Part shown: piece after piece, positions 19,232-30,300 of the stretch | Position numbering within the stretch: the stretch's first letter is position 1 | Layout of the letters: every line of letters starts with the position of its first letter | Assembly (NCBI RefSeq): GCF_000300275.1 | Contig: NZ_AMRN01000001.1 | Coordinates: 62,001-126,000, forward strand | DNA from: Thalassospira profundimaris WP0211 | GTDB taxonomy: Bacteria > Pseudomonadota > Alphaproteobacteria > Rhodospirillales > Thalassospiraceae | Direction of reading: 5' to 3' | DNA: 64,000 bases | Made by a program: the position numbers and the translations under genes | Notes under the pieces: model-generated | Seen by the model: only the letters and a program-made list of their open reading frames with translations | The model's database searches: none | What the model was told of the DNA's origin: nothing

Positions 19232-21385
19232 ATGACCCGCATTCCTGATTTCTCCGACCTTCCGCTGTTTGATGGCGCATCCGCCGGTGCCAAGGACCCG
19301 TTTGAAAGCACGCCCTGGACCACGCCAGAAGGCATTGATGTCAAATCATCCTATGGCCCCAAGGATCTGGATGGCATTGATCACCTGAACACCATGCCGG
19401 GCATGCCGCCGTTTTTGCGTGGCCCCTACCCGACCATGTATGTGCAGCGCCCCTGGACGATCCGCCAGTATGCCGGTTTCTCCACCGCCGAGGAATCGAA
19501 CGCGTTTTATCGCCGTAACCTTGCCGCCGGGCAAAAGGGGCTTTCGATTGCCTTCGATCTGGCGACCCATCGCGGCTATGACAGCGATCATCCGCGCGTC
19601 GCAGGTGATGTCGGAATGGCCGGTGTGGCGATTGACAGCATCTATGACATGCGCACCCTTTTTGATGGCATCCCGCTTGATGAGATGTCGGTTTCCATGA
19701 CCATGAACGGTGCGGTTCTGCCGGTGATGGCGCTTTATATTGCGGCCGCCGAAGAGCAGGGTGTGAAGCACGAACAGCTTTCGGGCACCATTCAGAACGA
19801 CATTCTGAAAGAGTTCATGGTGCGCAACACCTATATCTATCCGCCGAAACCATCGATGCGGATTATTTCGGATATCTTTGCCTTTACCTCGCAAAACATG
19901 CCGAAATTTAACTCGATCTCGATTTCCGGCTATCACATGCAGGAAGCCGGTGCGACGGCCGATCTTGAGCTCGCCTATACGCTGGCCGATGGCATCGAAT
20001 ATGCCCGTGCCGGTCAGGCAGCAGGCCTTCCGATTGACAAGTTTGCCCCCCGTCTGTCGTTCTTCTGGGCGATTGGCATGAACTTCTTCATGGAAATCGC
20101 CAAGATGCGCGCAGCCCGCATGATCTGGGCCAAGCTGATCAAACAGTTCGATCCGCAAAACCCCAAATCGCTGTCGCTTCGCACGCACAGCCAGACATCG
20201 GGCTGGTCATTGACCGCACAGGATGTGTTTAACAACGTCATCCGTACCTGTGTTGAGGCGATGGCATCCACCCAAGGGCACACCCAGTCGCTGCATACCA
20301 ATGCACTGGACGAGGCGTTGGCCCTGCCGACTGATTTCTCGGCCCGGATCGCGCGTAACACCCAGCTGTTCCTGCAACAGGAAAGCGGCACCACCAATGT
20401 TATCGATCCGTGGGGTGGTTCATATTATGTCGAACGCCTGACCCGCGATCTGGCGGAAAAGGCATGGGCGCATATCGCCGAGGTCGAAGAACAGGGCGGC
20501 ATGGCCAAGGCGATTGAAGCCGGCATTCCGAAAATGCGCATCGAAGAAGCCGCAGCCCGTACGCAGGCCCGCATCGATAGCGGCCGTCAGACTTTGGTCG
20601 GTGTGAACAAATACCGCGTGACTGATGATCGCCCGGTTGATGTGCTTCAGGTCGATAACGCCGAAGTCCGCCGCCAGCAAATCGCAAAACTCGAACGTCT
20701 GCGCGCCGAACGTGATAATGGCGCAGTTGAAAGTGCCCTGACCGCGCTGACCAATGCCGCGGATGCCGGCAATGGCAACCTGCTTGAACTGGCTGTCGAG
20801 GCGGCGCGTGCCAAGTGCACGGTTGGTGAGATTTCCGATGCACTTGAAAAGGTCTATGGCCGTCATCAGGCGGTGATCCGGTCGATTTCCGGCGTTTATA
20901 AAACCGAAGTCGGGGCCGATAACGAGGCACTAGCCAAGGTTGATCGCCTGATCACGCAGTTCGAGGCCAATGAAGGCCGCCGTCCGCGGATCCTGATCGC
21001 CAAAATGGGTCAGGATGGTCATGACCGGGGTCAGAAGGTGATTGCGACGGCCTTTGCCGATCTTGGCTTTGATGTCGATATCGGCCCGCTGTTCCAGACC
21101 CCGGAAGAAGCCGCCAAACAGGCGGTTGAAAACGATGTTCATATCGTCGGGGCAAGCTCGCTTGCCGCTGGCCACCTGACGCTTGTGCCGCAATTGCGCG
21201 CAGAGCTTGATAAGCTTGGCCGTGAAGACATCATGATTGTTGCTGGCGGCGTGATCCCGCCGCAGGACTTCGACAAACTGTTCGAAGCCGGGGCCGAGGC
21301 GATCTTCCCGCCCGGAACGGTCATTGCCGAAGCGGCTGGCGACCTGCTAGAAAAGCTTAATCAGTCTGGCGAGGAAGCGGCCTGA
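19232..21385 (+). CDS. mutB: Methylmalonyl-CoA mutase large (alpha) subunit, adenosylcobalamin-dependent
   Basis: 717 residues, the catalytic subunit. The N-terminal substrate barrel includes [18 protein letters not shown] and the [19 protein letters not shown] segment. The C-terminal B12 domain (about 585-717) has the ligand motif DGHDRG, where His coordinates cobalt, followed by [16 protein letters not shown] and [11 protein letters not shown] strong Shine-Dalgarno (GGGGGAG) lies within the end of the small-subunit gene, so the two are translated together. The meaB-type chaperone gene follows on the same strand. The whole operon is the B12-dependent end of propionate, odd-chain fatty acid and Val/Ile/Met breakdown. 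Confidence 0.97.
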   Translation: MTRIPDFSDLPLFDGASAGAKDPFESTPWTTPEGIDVKSSYGPKDLDGIDHLNTMPGMPPFLRGPYPTMYVQRPWTIRQYAGFSTAEESNAFYRRNLAAGQKGLSIAFDLATHRGYDSDHPRVAGDVGMAGVAIDSIYDMRTLFDGIPLDEMSVSMTMNGAVLPVMALYIAAAEEQGVKHEQLSGTIQNDILKEFMVRNTYIYPPKPSMRIISDIFAFTSQNMPKFNSISISGYHMQEAGATADLELAYTLADGIEYARAGQAAGLPIDKFAPRLSFFWAIGMNFFMEIAKMRAARMIWAKLIKQFDPQNPKSLSLRTHSQTSGWSLTAQDVFNNVIRTCVEAMASTQGHTQSLHTNALDEALALPTDFSARIARNTQLFLQQESGTTNVIDPWGGSYYVERLTRDLAEKAWAHIAEVEEQGGMAKAIEAGIPKMRIEEAAARTQARIDSGRQTLVGVNKYRVTDDRPVDVLQVDNAEVRRQQIAKLERLRAERDNGAVESALTALTNAADAGNGNLLELAVEAARAKCTVGEISDALEKVYGRHQAVIRSISGVYKTEVGADNEALAKVDRLITQFEANEGRRPRILIAKMGQDGHDRGQKVIATAFADLGFDVDIGPLFQTPEEAAKQAVENDVHIVGASSLAAGHLTLVPQLRAELDKLGREDIMIVAGGVIPPQDFDKLFEAGAEAIFPPGTVIAEAAGDLLEKLNQSGEEAA

Positions 21386-21454
21386 TCGCCGCTTCTTTCC
21401 AACTCGACGTAACGCTTTGCTGGCGTGAGACGCGCCAAATTCAAGGAACGCCTG

Positions 21455-22510
21455 GTGAAAGAAACGCTGCGCACCATACCTGCAGGCTCGGGCGGCACGG
21501 TCAGCCCGCGCAAGGCCGTGCGCAGACGTGTGCTTTCGACCGATGAAATCGTTAAGGGTGTTCTGGCTGGTGATCGCACCATTCTGTCACGTGCGATTAC
21601 GCTGGTTGAAAGCCGCAATCCCAAACATTTCGAACAGGCACAGGCCGTTCTGGCCGAACTCATGCCCAACACGGGCGGGTCGCAGCGCATCGGCATTACC
21701 GGGGTTCCCGGTGTCGGCAAGTCGACCTTTATCGAGGCCTTTGGCAAGAACCTGACCAAGGCTGGTAAAAAGGTCGCCGTGCTTGCGGTTGATCCGACCA
21801 GTGCGCGATCAGGTGGCTCCATTCTGGGCGACAAGACCCGGATGAACGAACTTTCGATTGATCCCAATGCCTATATCCGCCCTTCGCCCAGCAGTGGCTA
21901 TCTGGGCGGGGTCAATCGCATGACGCGCGAGACCATATTGCTGTGCGAGGCGGCCGGTTTTGATGTGGTTCTGGTCGAAACTGTCGGGGCCGGACAAAGT
22001 GAAACCATGGTCGCACAGATGACCGACTTCTTCCTTGTCCTGATGCTGCCCGGTGCGGGTGATGAACTTCAGGGCATCAAGAAGGGCGTTCTTGAAATTG
22101 CCGATCTGATCGCGGTCAACAAGGCCGACGCCGATCCGGCCAAGGCGCGTGAAGCAAAACGTGAGTATTCCTCAGCTTTGCGAATTATGCAGCCCACCAG
22201 CAAACATTGGCGCCCGCAATCGGTCATGGTTTCAGCGCTGATCAATGACGGGCTTGATAACATCTGGGATCTGATCAACCAGCATCGCGCCGTGATGGAA
22301 AAGGAAGGCGAGTTCGCCGCCAAGCGTGCGCGCCAGCAACATGACTGGATGTGGACGATGCTGCGTGACCGGTTGCTTGAAACCTTTACCGCGCGTGATG
22401 ACGTGGCAAGCCGAATTCAGGCGCTTGAGGCCGATGTTTTATCGGGCACCACCAACCCGACTGCTGCGGTCGAGGAATTATTGGGCCGGATCAAGACCTC
22501 TGCCAAATAG
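21455..22510 (+). CDS. meaB: Methylmalonyl-CoA mutase-associated GTPase chaperone (MeaB/ArgK family)
   Basis: 351 residues from a GTG at 21455, preferred because AAGGAA lies seven bases upstream; a GTG at 21425 is in frame but has no Shine-Dalgarno. The P-loop is GVPGVGKST. Other G-protein segments are the ETVGAGQSE switch region and the NKADAD base-recognition motif. MeaB proteins protect the mutase and help exchange inactivated cobalamin (family knowledge). The family was once called ArgK, and a kinase role is not supported. It is the third gene of the mutase operon and is followed by a terminator-like stem. Confidence 0.95.
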   Translation: MKETLRTIPAGSGGTVSPRKAVRRRVLSTDEIVKGVLAGDRTILSRAITLVESRNPKHFEQAQAVLAELMPNTGGSQRIGITGVPGVGKSTFIEAFGKNLTKAGKKVAVLAVDPTSARSGGSILGDKTRMNELSIDPNAYIRPSPSSGYLGGVNRMTRETILLCEAAGFDVVLVETVGAGQSETMVAQMTDFFLVLMLPGAGDELQGIKKGVLEIADLIAVNKADADPAKAREAKREYSSALRIMQPTSKHWRPQSVMVSALINDGLDNIWDLINQHRAVMEKEGEFAAKRARQQHDWMWTMLRDRLLETFTARDDVASRIQALEADVLSGTTNPTAAVEELLGRIKTSAK

Positions 22511-22520
22511 GCAAAACAAA

Positions 22521-22543
22521 AGGCCGCACACAACGCGCGGCCT
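22521..22543. terminator. Stem between meaB and the first small ORF
   Basis: AGGCCGC pairs with GCGGCCT. In the minus direction it is followed by TTTTGTTTTG, a good terminator for the small gene ending at 22569. In the plus direction the tail is weaker. Confidence 0.7.
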
Positions 22544-22568
22544 CTTAAAGCATCAAGCTACAGCTGGC

Positions 22569-22721
22569 TTACTTGTTTTCAGCGGCTTTCAGCTTTTCCT
22601 TCAGGATTTTGAGCTTCTCGACCGCATCGTTGATTTCCTGATCAAGGTGCTTGAGGCCTTCGCGCTTTTCGGTCGGCACGGATTCGAGCTCATCCAGGGC
22701 TTTTTCTACGATATACAGCAT
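22569..22721 (-). CDS. Small conserved-looking protein, 50 residues (MLYI family, copy 1)
   Basis: The minus strand encodes a 50-residue protein beginning MLYIVEKALDELESV and ending in a Lys/Ala-rich helix. A strong Shine-Dalgarno (AAGGAGG) lies about eight bases before the ATG, and a terminator-like stem follows the stop. The sequence is highly charged with heptad-like hydrophobic spacing, so one long helix or coiled coil is likely. A second ORF at 22866-23015 on the same strand starts MLYIFESALDEVEAV, so the pair are paralogues. This similarity, with the ribosome binding site, is the reason I call it a gene. No function is known to me. Confidence 0.8.
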   Translation of the reverse strand: MLYIVEKALDELESVPTEKREGLKHLDQEINDAVEKLKILKEKLKAAENK

Positions 22722-22865
22722 CCTGCAATCCTCCTTGTTTTGCTATCGGCGACGTCACTGCGGCACCGTGGGCACCGGCAACATTCACGCTGGTTAACAT
22801 AACACCCAGCATGGACCAACCGATGTGTCGTTTCAAAGACATGGATCAAGAATGATCCGAAACTA

Positions 22866-23015
22866 TCAACCGGCTGTCTGTTCAAGACGTTCCTGAAGGA
22901 CCCGGATGCTTTCGGAGGTTGATTGCAAAACCTGTTCAAGGCCGGAGAGTTTTTCACGGGCTTCGCGCGAGACCGCTTCGACTTCATCAAGTGCGCTTTC
23001 AAAGATATAGAGCAT
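22866..23015 (-). CDS. Small conserved-looking protein, 49 residues (MLYI family, copy 2)
   Basis: 49 residues, a paralogue of the ORF at 22569-22721. Both share the pattern MLYI-x-E-x-ALDE-x-E-x-V, then a Glu/Leu/Gln-rich helical region. AAGGG lies about eight bases before the ATG. The two genes point the same way with 144 bases between them, so cotranscription is possible. The absence of a signal peptide or membrane segment suggests a cytoplasmic, probably coiled-coil, protein. Function unknown; the neighbours (mutase chaperone and tRNA dihydrouridine synthase) give no clear hint. Confidence 0.72.
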   Translation of the reverse strand: MLYIFESALDEVEAVSREAREKLSGLEQVLQSTSESIRVLQERLEQTAG

Positions 23016-23219
23016 GTCTATGCCCTTTCATTGTTGTTTTTGATGATTCAAAGCTAGCCCCCAAATTCGCTGAAACCGTGTCAGCAATGCGCTATTTCTG
23101 CCGTATTTCGGCGCGAGAGCGCGCAGGACGGCAAGGCTGATCTGTGATTTTTCACCGACAGGTTTGGGCGGTTTGTGGTAAAACCCGCCAACCGAATTTT
23201 CTGAAACTGGATAAACTTG

Positions 23220-24218
23220 ATGACGCACTTGGTGCTGGCACCAATGGAAGGACTTGTTGACTGGCGCGTTCGGCAATTGCTGAGTGCTGCCGGCGGGTTT
23301 GACCTGTGCGTGACCGAGTTTATCCGCGTGTCGCAGAACCTGTTTCCGGCACACGTGTTTCATCGTTATTGCCCGGAACTTTTGAACGGTGGCAAGACGC
23401 TGTCGGGTGTGCCGGTTCTGGTTCAACTGATGGGCCATGACCCGGAACTGATGGGCGAAAACGCGGTTGTCGCGGTTGAGCTTGGCGCGCCGGGCATTGA
23501 TATCAATTTCGGCTGCCCGTCCAAGACCGTGAACAAGCGCGAAGCCGGTGCGTCGCTGTTGAAATGCCCGGAAAACCTCTATGAAATCGTCTCGGCTGTG
23601 CGCCGTGCGGTGCCGGATCATATCCCGGTCAGTGCCAAGGTCCGGCTTGGCTATTCCGACAAGGAAATGTTCCTTGATATCGCACGCGCGGTTGAGGCCG
23701 GTGGCGCGCAGCACCTGACCGTGCATGCGCGCACCAAGATGGAAGGCTACAAACCGCCAGCGCATTGGGAGTACCTCGCACGTATTCGCGAGGCGATCTC
23801 AATCGGCATGACCGGCAATGGCGAGATTTGGGATGTCGCGGATTATCAGAAATGCCGCGATATTTCGGGCTGCGACAGCTTTATGATCGGCAGGGGCGCC
23901 ATTGCCGCCCCGGACCTTGCCAACCGCATCAAGGCATTTGAAGGCGGATCACACCTGCCCAAGGAAAGCTGGGCGGATGTTCTGTCCATGTTGCTAGCCT
24001 ATTGCGATCTGATGTCGGCCGACGGCGCATCGGAAAATCATCAGGCCGGGCGCATCAAGCAATGGATGGCCCTGATCCGCAAAAGCCACGCCCAGGGTGA
24101 AGTCTGTTTTGACGAGATCAAACGCATCCGCGCGATTGATGAGCTGCGGGCGAAGTTGCGGCACGACATGGCCTTGCCGGAAAATCAACGGACAAGTGAT
24201 CTTATTGCGGCAGAGTAG
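23220..24218 (+). CDS. tRNA-dihydrouridine synthase, DusC-like
   Basis: 332 residues from the ATG at 23220; the TTG immediately before it is in frame and rejected. It reduces uridine to dihydrouridine in tRNA using FMN and NADPH. The TIM-barrel domain starts with LVLAPMEGLVDW. The catalytic Cys99 is in INFGCPSKTVNKREAGASLL, and the FMN-phosphate end is MTGNGEIWD followed by FMIGRGAIAAP. The APMEG start and the substrate-helix region match the DusC group (U16 in E. coli) better than DusA or DusB, but I assign the subgroup with caution. It is a single gene, followed by a terminator shared with the giant RTX gene. Confidence 0.9.
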   Translation: MTHLVLAPMEGLVDWRVRQLLSAAGGFDLCVTEFIRVSQNLFPAHVFHRYCPELLNGGKTLSGVPVLVQLMGHDPELMGENAVVAVELGAPGIDINFGCPSKTVNKREAGASLLKCPENLYEIVSAVRRAVPDHIPVSAKVRLGYSDKEMFLDIARAVEAGGAQHLTVHARTKMEGYKPPAHWEYLARIREAISIGMTGNGEIWDVADYQKCRDISGCDSFMIGRGAIAAPDLANRIKAFEGGSHLPKESWADVLSMLLAYCDLMSADGASENHQAGRIKQWMALIRKSHAQGEVCFDEIKRIRAIDELRAKLRHDMALPENQRTSDLIAAE

Positions 24219-24252
24219 CAGGTCAATCTAGTCAAATATCCAAAAAGAAAAT

Positions 24253-24279
24253 GGGCAGTCATGGTGACTGCCCGTTTTT
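24253..24279. terminator. Bidirectional terminator between the dus gene and the RTX gene
   Basis: GGGCAGTCA pairs with TGACTGCCC around a three-base loop. The plus side ends in GTTTTTA and the minus side in ATTTTCTTTTT, so it can stop both convergent transcripts. Confidence 0.9.
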
Positions 24280-24304
24280 ATTCGATCAGACTTATGATCC
24301 TTGA

Positions 24305-27300
24305 TCAGTTGCCAAAGCCGAAGTCATCGGCATCCAGATCGTCCGGATCATTGACCCCCATCAGCGTGACAGAGGCATCGTTGCCCAGTTCAATGACGAC
24401 ATTGCCATCGGTATCGAGATGCATGTCATTCAGGACCTGGTTGAAGTTGTTGTAGTTCCATTCCGACAGATCGATGATGTCTTCGCCCGGCGTGAAGTCG
24501 GTAATGATGTCATGCCCATCGGCTTTGCCGATCTGGAAGGTATCCCAACCAGTCCCGCCGGTCAGGGTGTCATCACCGGCACTGCCATAAAGATGGTCAT
24601 CGCCCGAGCCACCCAGCAACAGGTCATCCCCGGCATTGCCCCAAAGTGTATCGTTGCCCGCACCACCATCAAGGGTGACATCGCCATAGCTTTCGGTGTC
24701 GCTGGTCAGATCAATGATGTCGTTGCCGCCACCGGCCTCGATCACTTCGATCCCACTGATGCGGACATTGGCATCGCCGTCGCTCATGTCATCATCGAGG
24801 AACAGGGCGTCATTACCGCTGGTCATTTTCAGGGTGTCGACACCCTCGCCACCGATGAAGACATCATTCGACTGGTTATAGCCACCCAGATTGACGGTGT
24901 CGCCAGTGCCAGTGTCGCCACCCTCGTTATGGCCCCAGCCATTGCCATGGAAATGGTGATGGCCCCAGCCACTGTCGTTCTGATGACCATCTTCTCCCGG
25001 CGATCCATTGTTGACGGCGTACCAGTTGTTATCCCAGACACCATCGGCGTTGTATTGCAGGACATCATCGCCGGCACCGCCATTCAGAACATCCTCACCG
25101 GCACCGCCCGTGATCGTATCAGCGCCCGAACCACCCCACAGGGTGTCGTTCCCGGCACCGCCATCAATCACGTCATCGCCAGCGTTGCTCCAGACGATGT
25201 CATCGCCGGTGCCGCCAAGGATGGTGACATCACCATAAGACAGCGTATCACTGGTCAGATCGATGATGTCATCGCCGTTTCCAGCATCAATGACTTCGAT
25301 GTTGGAGATCCGCGGACTGGTGCCCGGATCGGTCAGGCGATCTTCAAGGAACAGGGCGTCGTTGCCGCTGGTCATTGCCAGGGTATCGGTGCCCGAACCG
25401 CCATCAATGATGTCTTCGGAACGGTTATAGCCCGAAAGATTGATCTGTTCGTTGGTGCCATCCATACCCGGATCACCAACGTTCTTCGCAGCATAACTGC
25501 CCGTCCAGCTCGCATCTTTCTGGTATTCGATGTAATCGTCACCCGCACCGGCATCGATCAGGTCGGAACCCTTGCCACCATTGATGCTGTCATTGCCATC
25601 GCCACCCCAGATGGTGTCATCCCCGTCGTCACCGCCAAGGATGTCATTGCCATCAAGGCCCGACAGCAGGTTCGCGCCATCGTCACCAAACAGGTAATCG
25701 TTAAAGTTCGACCCAATCAGGTCTTCGATCGAGCTTAGCTTGTCATTGCCAACGCTGCTGCTTGCGGTGCCGCTTTCAAGGTTTGCGGCGACTGCCGTGG
25801 TCGAGTTGGCATAGCTTGCGGTATCGCGACCGGCACCCCCGACAAGGCTGTCATGACCGGCACCGCCCATCAGGGTGTCATTGCCAGCATCGCCATAAAG
25901 CTTGTCGTCGCCATTGCCGCCTTCGATGGTGTCATCGCCATCGCCGCCATAGAGACGGTCGTTGTTTTCGCCGCCATCAATTACGTCGTTGCCAGCACCA
26001 CCCAGGATGCTGTCATCGCCGGTGCCGCCATTGATGGTGTCATTGCCAGCTTCGCCATACAGCTTGTCCTGACCCTGACCACCGGTGATGGTATCAGCAC
26101 CGTCACCACCCCAGACGCGGTCATCGCCCGAGCCACCATCAACGGTATCGTCACCGGTGCCGCCGGTGATGCTGTCCTGGCCACTGCCGCCTTCGATCAG
26201 GTCATTGCCGTCATCACCCGAAAGCGTGTCATCGCCATCGCCACCATACAGGCTGTCATTGCCTTCCATGCCACTAATGGTGTCCTGACCATTCAGGCCA
26301 TAGACCGTGTCATCGCCGGCAAGGGCGGCAATCGTGTCGTTGTTGCTGGTGCCATAGAGCAGATCATCATACGGCGTCGGGCCGGACGCCTGTTCGACAC
26401 CGACAAACATGTCCGCCTTGAGCTGGCTCATCGAGACACCGACAAGTGTGAGCGTCCCCTGACCATTGAGGTTGATGACGGTGTCGTTGCCGACCTGGGT
26501 CATCTGGTCTTGCAGATCACCCCAGTCATCAATGTCGAGCGACGCCAGATTGATCTTGTCTTCGTTAATGCTGAAGTCGGTAACGACCTTGTTGCCGGAA
26601 TTGTTCGATACGATGATTTCATCCGCACCCGCACCACCGGTGTAGGTGTCATTACCCGCACCGCCATCAAGCGTATCATTGCCCGAACCACCAAGAAGGG
26701 TATCGGTGCCATCGGTTCCGGTCAGGGTGTCGTTGCCGGTACCACCATCGAGAAGGTCATTGCCATTGCCACCCGACAGAACGTCATCGCCGTCACCACC
26801 GAGCAGCGTATCGTCACCATCACCGCCCAGCAGGGTATCGTTGCCCGCACCACCATCAAGGGTGTCATTGCCGGCATCCCCCGACAGCAGGTCATTGCCC
26901 GCGCCACCGGCGATGCTGTCATTGTCATCACCGCCATATAGAACGTCGTCGCCGCCTTCGCCATCAAGCGAATCATTACCGGCAGAGCCATAAATGGTGT
27001 CGGTTTCGTCGCCACCGGTGATGGTGTCGTCACCTTCCATGCCGTCGATGTAATCATCGCCGCCGCCGCCATCCATGACGTCGTTCCCGGCATGACCGAT
27101 CAGGGTATCGTCACCGGCATTGCCTTCAATGACGTCATCACCTTCATTGCCTTCGAGACTGTCATTACCCGACCCACCGGAAATCACATCATTTCCACTG
27201 CCGCCGGTGATGGTGTCATTCCCGTCACCACCCGAAAGCGTGTCGTTGCCTTCCATGCCATTGAGCGTGTCATTGCCAGCACCGCCATCAACAGTGTCAT

Positions 27301-30300
27301 CACCGGCAAGGGCGTCGATATAATCATCCTCGCTGGTGCCCAGCAGGACATCATCAAACTGGGTCGGGCCACCATCATTTTCGATGCCGACAAACATATC
27401 GGATGAAACATCATTCAGGCGAACACCGCGCAGCGTGACAGATCCCTGATCGCCAAGATCAATGACCGTGTTGCCATTCACTTCGGACAGAAGCGGGGCC
27501 AGTTCCGACCAGGTGCTGATATCAAGCGCATCAAGCGAGATCTGATCAACGCTGGTGTTGAAGTCCATGACGACCTTGTCACCGATCAGGCTGGTGACCT
27601 GAACAACGTCGGCACCCGAACCGGTATGGATGACGTCATCGCCTGCACCGCCATCGATGGTATCGTTGCCCTGATCGCCATAAAGCGTGTCGTTGCCCGT
27701 ACCACCGTCAAGGTAGTCGTCGCCACGTTCGCCATGCAGCGTATCATTACCTTCGCCACCGATCAGGGTATCGGCACCATCGCCGGTCCAGATGACGTCG
27801 TTGCCGGCACCACCATCGACGGTGTCTTCGCTGATATCGGCTTCGACATTGTCAAACGTGTCATTGCCCGCACCCAGATCAACTTCGTTGTTCTGGCTGT
27901 TGCCATAGACATAGTCGTCATGGGCGGATGCGATGACCTTTTCGAAGTTGGCAAGGATATCGCCAACCGCATCGCCGCCAAAGGCACGCCCGCCTTCACC
28001 CGGATTGTGGGTATGGGCATCGGTGTCACCGAGGAAGATTTCAACGCCTTCGTCTGAACCTTCGTAACTGATGGTGTCGCGGCCATCACCACCATCAAGA
28101 TAGTCGCCACCTGCGCCACCTTGGATGGTGTCATCACCGGCACCACCCAGAAGCGTGTTGGCGCCACTTGATCCGGTCAGAACATCGTCGCCATCCGAAC
28201 CGATGACATTTTCGATGTTGCTGATCGTATCCGTTCCAGTCTCGGCCGAGGTTGCGGTTCCAGCCGACAGATCCACCGTCGCACCGTTGGCAGCCGACAT
28301 ATCAAGCGTGTCTTCGCCGTCGCCACCATCAAGGGTGTCATCGCCTGCCCCTGCCATCAGGGTATCGTTACCGGCACCGGCATCGACCACGTCGTTGCCC
28401 GCGCCATCATCAATGACGTCTGCACCATCGCCAGCGGCAATCGTGTTGTTGGCTGCGTCACCGTTAATGGTGTCTGCCGCCGCACTGCCAATCACATTTT
28501 CAAAGCCGGAAATGACATCATTTCCGGTTTCAGAACTGCTTGCGGTACCGGCCGCAAGGTCAACCGTGGCGCCGCTGGTAGCTTCGGAAAGATCAAGGGT
28601 ATCGTCGCCTTCACCACCAGCCAGAGTATCATCACCTGCACCTGCCATGACGGTATCGTTGCCAGCACCACCATCAACGATATCGGCACCGGCACAGGCG
28701 GTGATCACATCGCTGCCGTCACCGCCATTGATGGTGTCATTGCCTTCGCCGCCATCAAGGGTGTCGTTACCGGCACCACCTTCAAGCACGTCATCACCCG
28801 CACGACCCGAAAGGATATCGTTACCAAGGCCGCCGGTCAGGGTGTTGTTATCGTCCGAACCGGAAAGCCTGTCATTGCCGTTCGAGCCAATCAGGTTTTC
28901 GACGCTGGAAAGCTTGTCGGTTTCGGTTGTGCCGACCTTGGCCGTGCCGGTCGCAAGATCGGCATTTACCGGGTTGCTTGCGTTGCTGTAATCGGCGGTA
29001 TCATTGCCGTCGCCACCAATCAGGGTGTCGTTGCCAGCACCGCCCGACAGCGTATCATCACCGGCACCACCATCGAGGATGTTGGATTTCGCATCGCCGG
29101 CGATTGTGTCGTCATGATCCGAGCCGATAACGTTTTCGACATGATAGATCGCGTCATTCCCGGCACCACCGGTTGCAGTGTAGTTCGCCAGATCAACATC
29201 AACTGCCGACGTTGCATCGTCATACATGACGACGTCTTCATCAGCACCGCCGACAATGATGTCATTGCCCGCACCACCGCGCAGGGTATCGTCGCCGATA
29301 CCACCCTGCAGCGTATCATCGCCAACACCGCCATCGATGATGTCGTCACCATAACTCCCATCGACATAGTCGTTACCGGCACCACCATGCAGGTTGTCAT
29401 GGCCAAGTTCGCCATTGATGGTGTCGTCACCCGCATTGCCCCAAAGGGTATCGTTACCCGCACCACCATTGATGGTGACATCGCCGTACGAAATGGTGTC
29501 GCTGGTCAGATCGACCACGTCATCGCCAGAACCGGCATTGATGACCTCGACCCCGTCAAGGCGTGCGCCGTCGGTCGTGGTTTCGTCAACGGCCGTCTCG
29601 AAACTGATCGAACGGACAAAGAAGTCGCTGCTGTCAGAACCTGTCGAGCCATTGGCGTAAGGTTCGCTTTCAAACGCGATATAGCGGAATTCGACCGCAT
29701 TGCCGCTGCCATCAGTGGCGTTGATGGTTGCCGTGCCAACACCATTGCTGGTGTAGTTGACGGTGCTGTCATCAAGCGTACCGGATGCAACCAAGTTGCC
29801 GTCAGCATCAAAAGCCTTCCATGACCCGATCTCTCCGCCGCTCTCACCGGCCATCAGGTTGGAAACCTGAACCGTGGCCGTCGAGGCATCTGCACCAAGA
29901 TCGACAACGATGGCTTCGCTTTCGCCGGACTGGGCATCGTGGTTGATCTGACCACCAGCGATGCCGCCACCGTCATTACCGATGCCATTGCCATCAAAGT
30001 TGACCGCGTCATCCGCCGCCGCAAGGTTCAGCTTTCCATCGCCATCAACATAGGACGTGCCGAAGTCAAAGGCATAGAGGTTGGCATCCGACCAGGCGGC
30101 CTGAACGTCAGCCGAGCTTGCCGATTCTGTCAGGCCAAGGGTGCGGGTTTCGGTGGTCGGCGTGGTGGTCTGACCATCACCAAGTTTCGAACCATCAAGC
30201 ACCAGCGCATCGGCGCCATCGGTCATATCAAGGGTGTCATTACCCTCGCCACCGATAAAGGTATCGTCAGAGATGTTCTTACCGCTGATATCAGCAACAT

